A DNA stretch of 7,422 nt from JBDREF01 sp043820045 (GCA_043820045.1 JBDREF010000310.1:1-7422), one strand, 5' to 3'. Shown: positions 1 through 6,755, numbered from the stretch's first letter. Notes: a model not told the origin generated them from the sequence alone. Program-made: numbers and translations.

Positions 1-1047
1 ATATACAGCATTCGAGATGCCGTCATCGTCGTTGACGAGTACGACAAGGTATTAATGGCGAACGAGGCAGCCGGCCGACTTTTCGATTTCGACTTCTCGA
101 ACTCACAGCACAAACGTCTCAGCGAGCTGATCGATGCGGACAAAAGCGAGTTCATAAATTCTCTGCGCCACTGCCGACAAGGCCGAGGACAGGCAACACG
201 AAAAGAAATCACCTTCTCAAAAGGCGACGAGAGCAGGACTTTTGACTGCATCATTTCGTGTGTGTACGACCAAAACCGGCAGATTTGCGGCGTTGTGGCC
301 GTATTGCACGATATAACGCGAGAAAAACAGATTCAACAGATGAAAAGTGATTTTGTCAGCCACGTATCGCATGAACTCAAAACACCGCTTGCCTCGATTA
401 CGGCCTATTCGGAAATGCTCGCGGACGGTGAAACAAATGACGAGGAGACGCGAAAAGAGTTCTATTCGGTGATTCAAAATCAGGCCCAGAGGCTGAACCG
501 GCTGATCGAAGACATCCTGAATACTTCACGTATAGAATCAGGTCTCATTAAAGTGAACAAAGAACCTGTCAGCCTGACGATGGCCATAGAAGAACAGATG
601 CAGATGATCAAGAGTTACGCTGAAGAGAAAAACATGGAGATAGTCTGGCGAAAACCGATCGTATTCGACCAGGTGTATGCCGACAGGGATATGATTTCGC
701 AGGTTATCGTAAACCTGCTGAGTAATGCCGTCAAGTACACCCCATCCGGGGGAACTGTGAAAATTGAAACCGAAGTTGACGAGGTCGCCTCGCTGGTCCG
801 AGTCAGCGTCACCGACACGGGAGTCGGCATCCCGGAGGACGAAATTGAACATGTCTTTGACAAGTTTTACAGAGTCGGCGCGAACAAGAAGCAGGCCAAA
901 GGAACTGGCCTGGGCCTGAATCTTGTCAAACAAATAGTGGAAAAGGTTCACGGGGGCCGGGTGTTTGTTACAAGCCAGGTAGGTAAGGGCAGCACGTTTG
1001 GCTTCGAGTTACCCCAGGCGACAAAGCAGGCCAGCCCCGTGGCGTGA
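1..1047 (+). CDS. PAS-domain sensor histidine kinase, 5' partial
   Basis: The open frame enters from the left edge, so the gene starts outside the window. The ATG at base 55 is internal: codons 1-18 already read as PAS sequence (YSIRDAVIVVDEYDKVLMAN). Numbering from that Met, the PAS/PAC region runs to about residue 90 and ends in the typical HDITREK linker. The dimerisation and phosphoacceptor helix has VSHVSHELKTPL with His106 (bases 370-372). The ATPase domain has an N-box (Asn224 in NLLSNAVKYTP), G1 box DTGVGIP (254-260), an F-box around FDKFYR, and G2 box GTGLGLN (283-289). All catalytic motifs are intact, so it should autophosphorylate and pass phosphate to an Asp on a receiver, most simply the one encoded next. 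No membrane segment is visible, but the missing N-terminus could hold one. It resembles the PhoR/VicK-type kinases in layout. The signal sensed is unknown. Confidence 0.93.
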   Translation: MYSIRDAVIVVDEYDKVLMANEAAGRLFDFDFSNSQHKRLSELIDADKSEFINSLRHCRQGRGQATRKEITFSKGDESRTFDCIISCVYDQNRQICGVVAVLHDITREKQIQQMKSDFVSHVSHELKTPLASITAYSEMLADGETNDEETRKEFYSVIQNQAQRLNRLIEDILNTSRIESGLIKVNKEPVSLTMAIEEQMQMIKSYAEEKNMEIVWRKPIVFDQVYADRDMISQVIVNLLSNAVKYTPSGGTVKIETEVDEVASLVRVSVTDTGVGIPEDEIEHVFDKFYRVGANKKQAKGTGLGLNLVKQIVEKVHGGRVFVTSQVGKGSTFGFELPQATKQASPVA

Positions 1048-1112
1048 AGAGCCGTGATTGAAAGAAGAGTCGTGCGAGATATGCTGCACGTGTTGAATTG
1101 CTAATATTAGAC

Positions 1113-1117
1113 GGAGA
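1113..1117 (+). promoter_or_regulatory. Ribosome binding site of the receiver gene
   Basis: GGAGA lies 7 bases before the ATG at 1125. This spacing favours that ATG over the in-frame TTG at 1098, which would put this site inside the gene. Confidence 0.7.
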
Positions 1118-1124
1118 CAAAATA

Positions 1125-1517
1125 ATGGCGGACAAGAAAGTGTTAGTCGTAGATGATGAGATACATATCGTCCATGTGGTTGCGATAAAGCTGCGCAATA
1201 ACGGTTACGAGGTAATATCGGCGGACAACGGCGCCCAAGCTCTCGAACTGGCGCTCAGGGACAAGCCGGACATTATTGTCACAGACTACCAAATGCCGGT
1301 TATGACAGGCATGGAACTTCTGGAGCAACTTCGCCAGCACGAGGAGACAAAAAATATACCGGTGATTATGCTCACCGCCAGGAGTTTTGCAATTCCGCAG
1401 GAGCAGCAGGAGGAGTTGCAAATATCAGCCTGCCTGAGCAAGCCGTTCAGTCCCAAGGAATTGTTGGGGAACATCGAAGATATCCTGTATCAGAAACAAG
1501 TTGTAAGCGACAAGTGA
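1125..1517 (+). CDS. Stand-alone CheY-like response regulator receiver
   Basis: This 130-residue protein is a single receiver domain with no output domain. The acidic pocket is Asp10-Asp11, the predicted phosphoacceptor is Asp54 (VTDYQMPVMTG), the switch Thr is Thr84 (IMLTA) and the conserved Lys is Lys106 (LSKPFSP). The Thr-to-Lys spacing matches CheY. The SKPFSPKELL ending is typical of this family. The ATG start is chosen because of the GGAGA site 7 bases upstream and because the protein then begins right at the first beta strand (KKVLVVDDE). It follows the histidine kinase by 77 bases, so it is the obvious phosphate acceptor. With no DNA-binding or enzymatic domain it must act by protein contact, perhaps on the downstream HD-GYP or assembly proteins. 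That target is inferred. Confidence 0.93.
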   Translation: MADKKVLVVDDEIHIVHVVAIKLRNNGYEVISADNGAQALELALRDKPDIIVTDYQMPVMTGMELLEQLRQHEETKNIPVIMLTARSFAIPQEQQEELQISACLSKPFSPKELLGNIEDILYQKQVVSDK

Positions 1518-1532
1518 TGACAAAGGATAATC

Positions 1533-1537
1533 AGGGG
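1533..1537 (+). promoter_or_regulatory. Possible ribosome binding site of the HD-GYP gene
   Basis: AGGGG lies 13 bases before the ATG at 1551 and 4 bases before an in-frame TTG at 1542. Neither spacing is ideal, so the start of the next gene stays uncertain by three codons. Confidence 0.35.
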
Positions 1538-1550
1538 TCAATTGCTGCTC

Positions 1551-3263
1551 ATGTCGAAAACCGTCACAAAGAGTTTAAGTTCCTCACAACTGCTCGAACT
1601 GGAGAAGTTCGGCACAAGGATGAACAGGTTCGGTGTGAACTTTGCAGTCTGCAACGCAGAAGGCGAACTTGTCCTGCTGTGTAAGGGCGGCAGATTCGAA
1701 AGTTGTGAAGAACAGTTGGGAGAATGGGGCAGACAGGCTCTGGATCAGCGCGGCCGGAACGACTGCCACGACGCGACCACTCCGGCGGTTTGGCGGTTCG
1801 GCGATACGAACACGGTCCTGGCCGTAGCGTTGAAATCCGATCGATTCTGCGAGACGGCACGGGATTGTCTTGGAACTGCCTTGATTGACCTGGGCGAGAT
1901 GTCGCCGGCTTTTGCTGCTGACGTCGCGTGCAACACGCCGGATCTGAATCCGGTCCAGACAGGCAGCGACTATTTCGTTGAGATGCTCGGTCTTCTGGCG
2001 GAAAAACTCCAGAGCGAAGCAAAAGCCGAAGGGCAAATCGAAAAAGTCAGCACCGAACTGGCCCAAACCTACGAAGAATTGGTCCTGCTTCACAAGCTCA
2101 GCACTAATATGAAGGTTACGGAGGCTGACTCCAACTTTCTGCAGATGGCCTGTGACTGCCTGACGGAAATCGTCTTCGTGGAAGGCATCGCAATACTGCT
2201 GGAAAAGACTGTTGACGATACACGGCAGTGGGCCATAGCTGCAGGCTCGGGCCTGATCGACATAGACTACCAGACTGCAGCTCTCCTGCACTGTCGGTTA
2301 ACAGAGGAAATAAATGTCGGCAAGGAAGCGCTCCTCGACAGCGAGGTGGATTCGCCGTTCAAGTACGAGTGGCCAAGCCGAATAAAAAATATCATTGCCG
2401 TACCTTTCTTCGGCAAGGACAGCGCCGAGTCCAATTTTGCAGGAAGACCCGGAACCGGAAGCTGCATAATGGGATTGATGGTAGCGATCAACAGGATCGG
2501 CAAACAGGATTTCGACAGCACGGACGTAAAACTATTCAACTCCGTTGCCGGCGGATGTGCCGTGTTTATCGAGAACGGCAGGCTGTTCAAAGATCTCAAA
2601 GAGCTGTTCATGGGATCCCTGAAAGCGCTGACAAACAGCATCGACGCCAAAGACAAATACACGCACGGGCACTCCGAAAGGGTTGCGTTCATTTCTCGAT
2701 GGATCGCCGAGAGGCTCTCGGACAAAGAACCTGTCGAGGAAGAACAAATCCACAAGATTTACCTCGCCGGCCTGCTGCACGATATAGGAAAAATCGGGAT
2801 AGAGGAAGCGGTGTTGCGCAAGGAAGGCAAGCTGACCCAGCAGGAATTTGACCGTATAAAGAAGCATCCGTCGATAGGAGCAAGTATTCTGCGTGAAATA
2901 AAGCAGATGCGTGATATTGTGCCTGGCGTATTGTGTCACCATGAGCGAATTGACGGAAGGGGTTACCCTGAAGGTCTGGCCGGCGAGAAAATACCTCTGA
3001 CGGGCAGGATCGTCGGGCTGGCCGACAGTTTTGACGCCATGACGTCGAAGCGAACCTACAGAGACGCCATGACTGTGGAGCACGCGCTCGCGGAGATAGA
3101 AAGAGGGCTGGGCACGCAATTCGACGAGACGCTTGGCAGGATATTTCTTGACAGTGACGTTATGCGGCTTTGGAACACTATACGAGACGGTTTCACCGAA
3201 ATTTACGGCAGCGCCTGTTCCGATGAATATGGCACTGCCGCTGTTGGAACGCTGATCAGATGA
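1551..3263 (+). CDS. GAF and HD-GYP domain protein, predicted cyclic di-GMP phosphodiesterase
   Basis: This 570-residue protein is counted from the ATG at 1551; TTG at 1542 would add three residues. Residues 1-130 form a Cys-containing N-terminal region (FGVNFAVCNAEGEL) that I do not recognise, possibly PAS-like. A Glu/Lys-rich helix, likely a coiled coil, spans about 145-185. A GAF-like domain follows (about 185-345). The C-terminal HD-GYP domain (about 355-540) has THGHSERV with His374, the HD pair His410-Asp411 (LLHDIGK), KKHPSIGA with His439, HHERIDGRGYP (463-473) and ADSFDAMTSKRTYR (491-504). These are the metal-binding and signature residues of HD-GYP enzymes, which open cyclic di-GMP to pGpG or GMP. 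The catalytic set looks complete. No membrane segment is seen, so it should be cytoplasmic. It has no receiver of its own, so the preceding receiver may act on it in trans. Its stop overlaps the next start. Confidence 0.9.
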   Translation: MSKTVTKSLSSSQLLELEKFGTRMNRFGVNFAVCNAEGELVLLCKGGRFESCEEQLGEWGRQALDQRGRNDCHDATTPAVWRFGDTNTVLAVALKSDRFCETARDCLGTALIDLGEMSPAFAADVACNTPDLNPVQTGSDYFVEMLGLLAEKLQSEAKAEGQIEKVSTELAQTYEELVLLHKLSTNMKVTEADSNFLQMACDCLTEIVFVEGIAILLEKTVDDTRQWAIAAGSGLIDIDYQTAALLHCRLTEEINVGKEALLDSEVDSPFKYEWPSRIKNIIAVPFFGKDSAESNFAGRPGTGSCIMGLMVAINRIGKQDFDSTDVKLFNSVAGGCAVFIENGRLFKDLKELFMGSLKALTNSIDAKDKYTHGHSERVAFISRWIAERLSDKEPVEEEQIHKIYLAGLLHDIGKIGIEEAVLRKEGKLTQQEFDRIKKHPSIGASILREIKQMRDIVPGVLCHHERIDGRGYPEGLAGEKIPLTGRIVGLADSFDAMTSKRTYRDAMTVEHALAEIERGLGTQFDETLGRIFLDSDVMRLWNTIRDGFTEIYGSACSDEYGTAAVGTLIR

Positions 3264-3595
3264 GAGTAAAAGTTCAAGATTACAACGATGTCACGGTTGT
3301 TGAATTGCAGGGTGAGCTGGACGGCGATTTTGCCGAACTGTTCGAGAATACGATCACCGACATCGTCAAGAACCGCAAGACCGGCATAGTGCTCGATATG
3401 AGCGGCGTAGGATTCATTGACAGCCGGGGACTGGAGCAACTGCTGTGGTCGCGCGACTATTGCAACGATAACAAACGGGCGCTGAGATTGGCCGGGCTTG
3501 ACGAGAACTGCATGAGAATCATGGAGATAACCCGGCTTGCAGACGAATTCGACCATTACGCGGAACTTGCTGAGGCGGTAAAGAGTTTTGCATAG
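3260..3595 (+). CDS. Single-domain STAS protein, anti-sigma factor antagonist type
   Basis: This 111-residue protein fits the SpoIIAA/RsbV family in length and motif. It has an early beta-strand pair (VTVVELQGELDG), then the signature DMSGVGFIDSRGLEQL at 46-61. Ser55 in DSRGL sits where SpoIIAA and RsbV carry the phosphorylated Ser; the next residue is Arg instead of the usual Ser/Thr. Family members switch partners: unphosphorylated they bind an anti-sigma kinase or another effector. No SpoIIAB-like kinase or sigma factor is encoded here, so the partner may be encoded elsewhere or be one of the neighbours. The ATG overlaps the HD-GYP stop as ATGA, which suggests translational coupling, and only a weak GGAA (3246-3249) precedes it. 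The function in this operon is inferred. Confidence 0.88.
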   Translation: MRVKVQDYNDVTVVELQGELDGDFAELFENTITDIVKNRKTGIVLDMSGVGFIDSRGLEQLLWSRDYCNDNKRALRLAGLDENCMRIMEITRLADEFDHYAELAEAVKSFA

Positions 3596-3598
3596 CCC

Positions 3599-3622
3599 CC
3601 GGCCGGACGCTGGGCCGGTCCG
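3599..3622 (+). other. GC-rich hairpin-forming spacer
   Basis: Three bases after the STAS stop, CCGGCC (3599-3604) can pair with GGCCGG (3613-3618). A competing stem pairs CGGAC (3604-3608) with GTCCG (3618-3622). No T-run follows, so this is not a standard intrinsic terminator. It may affect mRNA processing or translation of the next gene, or be chance in GC-rich sequence. Confidence 0.25.
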
Positions 3623-3642
3623 ACTGAATTCGAGACACGAAA

Positions 3643-5361
3643 ATGAGCCAGATAGCGGTGGAAAACAAAATGCAGCTTGGACAGTTGCTGCTTGCCCGTG
3701 GTATAGTGACCACTGAGCAGATTGAACAGGCCCTTACCGAACAAAAGGAAAAGGGCCACCGCAAACTGCTCGGCGAGCTTCTGGTGGAAATGGGCTACTG
3801 CACCGAAAACCAGATAGCCTCGGCACTGGCTCAGGGCTATGGCGTGCCGTATGCGCAAGTCAGTCCCAAGCTATGCGACCCGCGGGTTCTCGAGATCTTA
3901 CCCAGAGAGTTCCTCGAAGAGTACATAGTCTTACCGTTGTTCAAGGTCAACGGCGTGCTCACGGTAGCGGTCAGCGAACCGACAAATGTGTTCCTCATAG
4001 ACGAGATAGAGCGCATTAGCCGCTGCAAGGCCCAGATAGTCTGCTCTACAAGCAAGGATATCAAAGCCACCCTGCAGTCATACCTGCCGGCGGCGAATGT
4101 GTTTGTCATCGACGACATTATCGACGACGAGGGGCTGGAAGGCTTCTCGCTGATCGAACACATCACACAGGACATAAGCAATCTTGAGGAGATAGCAGGC
4201 CAGTCGCCGGTTGTGAAACTTGTCAATTATCTCCTCTATAACGCGGTGCGGGAAAATGCCAGTGACATTCACATAGAGCCGGATGAAAAGAAACTGCGAG
4301 TCAGGTACAGAGTGGACGGCAAGCTATACGAAAAAATATGTCCGCCTCATCAAATGCACTCCGCCGTCGTCTCTCGCATAAAGATTATGGCCGAGCTGGA
4401 CATTGCTCAGCGGCGTCTGCCGCAGGACGGCGGCATCCATGTCCTGGTCGAGGGCAGGCCTATCGACCTGCGAGTCTCGGTCATGCCGGGTAACTTCGGC
4501 GAGAAGGTGGTCATTAGAATCATCGACCCGCAAAAGATTCTCTTCAACTTCGAGTCACTCGGCTTTACATACGAAAATCTGCAATTATTCAGACAGGTGA
4601 TACAGTCTCCGAACGGCATCGTCCTGGTAACGGGCCCGACCGGTTCGGGAAAAAATACGACCCTTTACGCCGCCCTGTCCGAGTTGAACAGCGAGGAAGT
4701 TAACATCTGCACGGTGGAAGATCCGGTGGAATGCAACATTTCGGGCATAAACCAGTTTCAGGTAAACCAGGGAGCGGGCTTTGAGTTTTCAACGGCCCTG
4801 AGAAGCCTGCTGAGACAGGACCCGGACATAATAATGGTCGGCGAGATTCGCGACCAGGCAACCGCCAACATCGCAGTGCAGGCGGCGCTCACAGGCCATC
4901 TGGTGCTCTCAACACTGCACACAAATGATGCTCCCGGGGCGGTAACGCGACTGCTCGATCTGGGCATCGCACCATACCTTGTTAGCGCTTCATTGATTGC
5001 AATTCTGGCTCAGCGGCTTGTGCGGAAGGTATGTCCGAACTGCAAAACAGAGTACGAACCGCCCACAAGCATCAGAAAAGTATCTGAGAAGGCCTGCGGC
5101 AAGATCGAGAAGTTTTACCGGGGAGTAGGCTGCAAAAAATGCCGGAATACCGGCTACGCCGGCCGGATTGCCATCCATGAACTCTTCGTACCGAACGAGG
5201 AAATCATGGAGATGATAAACGAGCGAACAAGTCTCAAGCAATTGAGAGCAAGGGCCCTCCAGAACGGAATGGTTTCCCTGCAGGTGGACGGAATTGAAAA
5301 AGTTAAGGCCGGAATTATCTCCATCGAGGAAGTGCTCAGAACGACCCAGGCAGAGGCTTGA
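3643..5361 (+). CDS. gspE: GspE/PilB-type assembly ATPase with MshEN N-terminal region
   Basis: This 572-residue protein has the usual length and order of type II secretion/type IV pilus assembly ATPases. Residues 10-148 form the T2SSE_N/MshEN region with two related motifs (from QLGQLLLARG and LLGELLVEMG). The linker domain has ASDIHIEP (206-213) and RYRVDGKL. Walker A is GPTGSGKN (331-338), with Asn338 where Thr or Ser normally helps hold magnesium. The Asp box is VEDPVE (358-363), Walker B is DPDIIMVGE (393-401), and the His box has GHLVLSTLHTND with His419 and His426. A zinc-binding set Cys464/Cys467 and Cys497/Cys500 is complete. It should act as a cytoplasmic hexamer powering (pseudo)pilus assembly with the GspF protein encoded next. 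The start at 3643 has a weak site; ATG at 3670, preceded by GGTGGA (3657-3662), would drop nine residues and is credible. GspE and PilB cannot be told apart here. Confidence 0.92.
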   Translation: MSQIAVENKMQLGQLLLARGIVTTEQIEQALTEQKEKGHRKLLGELLVEMGYCTENQIASALAQGYGVPYAQVSPKLCDPRVLEILPREFLEEYIVLPLFKVNGVLTVAVSEPTNVFLIDEIERISRCKAQIVCSTSKDIKATLQSYLPAANVFVIDDIIDDEGLEGFSLIEHITQDISNLEEIAGQSPVVKLVNYLLYNAVRENASDIHIEPDEKKLRVRYRVDGKLYEKICPPHQMHSAVVSRIKIMAELDIAQRRLPQDGGIHVLVEGRPIDLRVSVMPGNFGEKVVIRIIDPQKILFNFESLGFTYENLQLFRQVIQSPNGIVLVTGPTGSGKNTTLYAALSELNSEEVNICTVEDPVECNISGINQFQVNQGAGFEFSTALRSLLRQDPDIIMVGEIRDQATANIAVQAALTGHLVLSTLHTNDAPGAVTRLLDLGIAPYLVSASLIAILAQRLVRKVCPNCKTEYEPPTSIRKVSEKACGKIEKFYRGVGCKKCRNTGYAGRIAIHELFVPNEEIMEMINERTSLKQLRARALQNGMVSLQVDGIEKVKAGIISIEEVLRTTQAEA

Positions 5362-5365
5362 TATA

Positions 5366-5505
5366 GGAAATTCTAAGCACTAAATCCTAAATCCGAAACA
5401 ATATCTAATGACCAAAATAACAATGACCAAAACGCCGGTTTGAGACATTTGAACATTGGAATTTTGAATTTGTTTAGGATTTAGGATTTAGAATTTCGGA
5501 TTTCC
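5366..5505. repeat. 40-bp imperfect inverted repeat, AT-rich intergenic element
   Basis: Left arm 5366-5405 and right arm 5466-5505 are both 40 bases and, by hand alignment, match at 32 of 40 positions when one is reverse-complemented. The best core is TAAATCCTAAATCC (5381-5394) against GGATTTAGGATTTA (5477-5490). The 60-base centre holds a direct repeat of AATGACCAAAA at 5407-5417 and 5422-5432. The element starts five bases after the gspE stop. No transposase is present. Its base composition differs clearly from the flanking genes. It looks like a non-autonomous, MITE-like or REP-like element, and similar TTTAGGATTTAG-rich spacers are familiar to me from planctomycete and related sediment genomes, though I cannot confirm this here. 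In RNA it could fold into a long stem between gspE and gspF. Confidence 0.75.
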
Positions 5506-5524
5506 ATTTAGAGTTTAGGATTTT
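5472..5524 (+). repeat. Dispersed GTTTAGGATTT units before gspF
   Basis: GTTTAGGATTT occurs at 5472-5482 and again at 5513-5523, and TTTAGGATTTAG also recurs inside the right arm of the inverted repeat. The second copy lies outside the arm and directly before gspF, so the element may have extended by local duplication. Confidence 0.6.
5517..5520 (+). promoter_or_regulatory. Ribosome binding site of gspF within repeat-like sequence
   Basis: AGGA lies 9 bases before the ATG at 5530 and is part of the last GTTTAGGATTT unit. It is the only plausible site near this start. Confidence 0.5.
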
Positions 5525-5529
5525 GCGCC

Positions 5530-6735
5530 ATGACCGTCTTGACAACGAAAAATTCGGAACAGCTTGATTCTGCAAAAGACTCCGGCAGTCCGATGCAAAA
5601 GGATCTGCGCAGAGCCCGGCAAAACCGCGAAAACCTCGCACATCCGGAACTGCATAGTCATGGGGACTCCCTACGGAGAGCAAAAGTCAAGCCGGCGGAA
5701 CTCATACTGTTTGCAACGCAATTGTCCGTGATGTTAGACGCCGGCGTGGTGCTCAGCGACGCACTCGACGCCATCGCCGAGCAGGCCGAGCATGGAACTT
5801 TCAGAACGATAATCGTGGACGTCGCCGAAAAAGTCAAGAGCGGCGAGAATTTCTCCAAGTGCATAGCCTGCTATCCCAAAGTCTTCAACTCCATGTTCAT
5901 AAGCATGGTCAAAGCGTCGGAGGCATCCGGCACTATGGCGGAAATGCTCAACGTGCTCAGCGGTTATCTGACCTTCGAATCTGAGACCCGAAAACGCATA
6001 AAAGGCGCGCTTACGTACCCGTTCATTATGGCGTTAATGGCCGTAGCGGCAACCGGAACGCTGATGTTCTTCGTATTGCCGAGGTTCATGGGCATATATG
6101 AAGCCAGAGGAGCGGCACTTCCGAAACTCACACAAGTATTAGTCGGCTTCAGCAAGATGCTGGGCAATCTCCAGTTCATGACAAGTTTCTTGACGGTGGC
6201 GATTATCGGCGGGGTCGGGGCGTATTATTGGGCCGGGACGTTAGCCGGCAGGCGAGTCCTAGATTTCATCAAAATCCGCACACCGGTCGTGGGCACTATG
6301 TTTATCGATACCGTGGTCACTCGCAGCATGCGCATTATGGCCACGATGATTAATACGGGCGTGAATCTGCTCGAAGCGATAGAAGTGATGCAGGGCTCCT
6401 GTCAGAACTACTATTTCCAGCGGCTCTGGATCCGGGTCGACGAAAAAATCCGCGACGGCTACCAACTGTCGGAGTCCATACTGATCTCGCCCGGCAGCGA
6501 GCTGATTGCGCCGGGCATCATCCAGATGCTTAGAGCAGGAGAGAAGAGCGGCAAGCTCGGCGAAGTCTGCGACAAAATATCGGTCTTCTACGAAAAGAAG
6601 CTCGATTCTTCGATTAGAAACGTCATGACCCTCATAGAACCCATAATGATAACCATCATGGGCGCCATTATCGGTACGATTGCAATAGCGCTGCTGCTGC
6701 CGGTCTTCAGGATATCCAGCGTTATTGCACACTAA
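5530..6735 (+). CDS. gspF: GspF/PilC-type inner-membrane platform protein
   Basis: This 401-residue protein has two T2SSF repeats. The first (about 55-185) begins KPAELILFATQLSVMLDAG, the usual family opening, and includes SGYLTFESETRKRIKGALTYP. The second (about 255-390) has TRSMRIMATMINTGVNLLEAI and the conserved MLRAGEKSGKLGEV (333-346). Three hydrophobic segments at about 162-187, 216-235 and 368-392 fit the known topology. The protein is predicted to sit in the inner membrane and connect the GspE/PilB ATPase to the growing (pseudo)pilus. The first 50 residues are polar, charged and low in hydrophobics (MQKDLRRARQNRENL) and do not look like the usual N-terminal domain of GspF. It lies 168 bases after gspE, across the inverted repeat. 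The start at 5530 is supported by AGGA 9 bases upstream; Met22 has no good site. Confidence 0.93.
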   Translation: MTVLTTKNSEQLDSAKDSGSPMQKDLRRARQNRENLAHPELHSHGDSLRRAKVKPAELILFATQLSVMLDAGVVLSDALDAIAEQAEHGTFRTIIVDVAEKVKSGENFSKCIACYPKVFNSMFISMVKASEASGTMAEMLNVLSGYLTFESETRKRIKGALTYPFIMALMAVAATGTLMFFVLPRFMGIYEARGAALPKLTQVLVGFSKMLGNLQFMTSFLTVAIIGGVGAYYWAGTLAGRRVLDFIKIRTPVVGTMFIDTVVTRSMRIMATMINTGVNLLEAIEVMQGSCQNYYFQRLWIRVDEKIRDGYQLSESILISPGSELIAPGIIQMLRAGEKSGKLGEVCDKISVFYEKKLDSSIRNVMTLIEPIMITIMGAIIGTIAIALLLPVFRISSVIAH

Positions 6736-6755
6736 ACTTCAATGCACAATACAAC

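Noticed and set aside
55..57. ATG as the start of the histidine kinase
   Set aside because: The same frame is open back to base 1 and reads as PAS-domain sequence, so this Met is internal.
1098..1100. TTG as the start of the receiver gene
   Set aside because: It would add nine residues before the first beta strand, and the GGAGA site fits the ATG at 1125.
1101..1110. Perfect 10-base palindrome CTAATATTAG upstream of the receiver gene
   Set aside because: It is short and AT-rich, lies within an operon gap, and has no second copy in the window to suggest an operator.
1584..2291. Long - strand open frame opposite the HD-GYP gene
   Set aside because: It lies wholly antisense to a well-supported gene, has no recognisable domain and looks like a shadow frame.
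2228..2851. + strand open frame of 207 codons inside the HD-GYP gene
   Set aside because: It is another frame of GAF/HD-GYP coding sequence, with Arg/Gln-rich nonsense composition and no domain.
5407..5432. Direct repeat AATGACCAAAA as a possible CRISPR or iteron array
   Set aside because: There are only two 11-base copies with a 4-base gap, and no cas or replication gene; it is part of the AT-rich repeat element.
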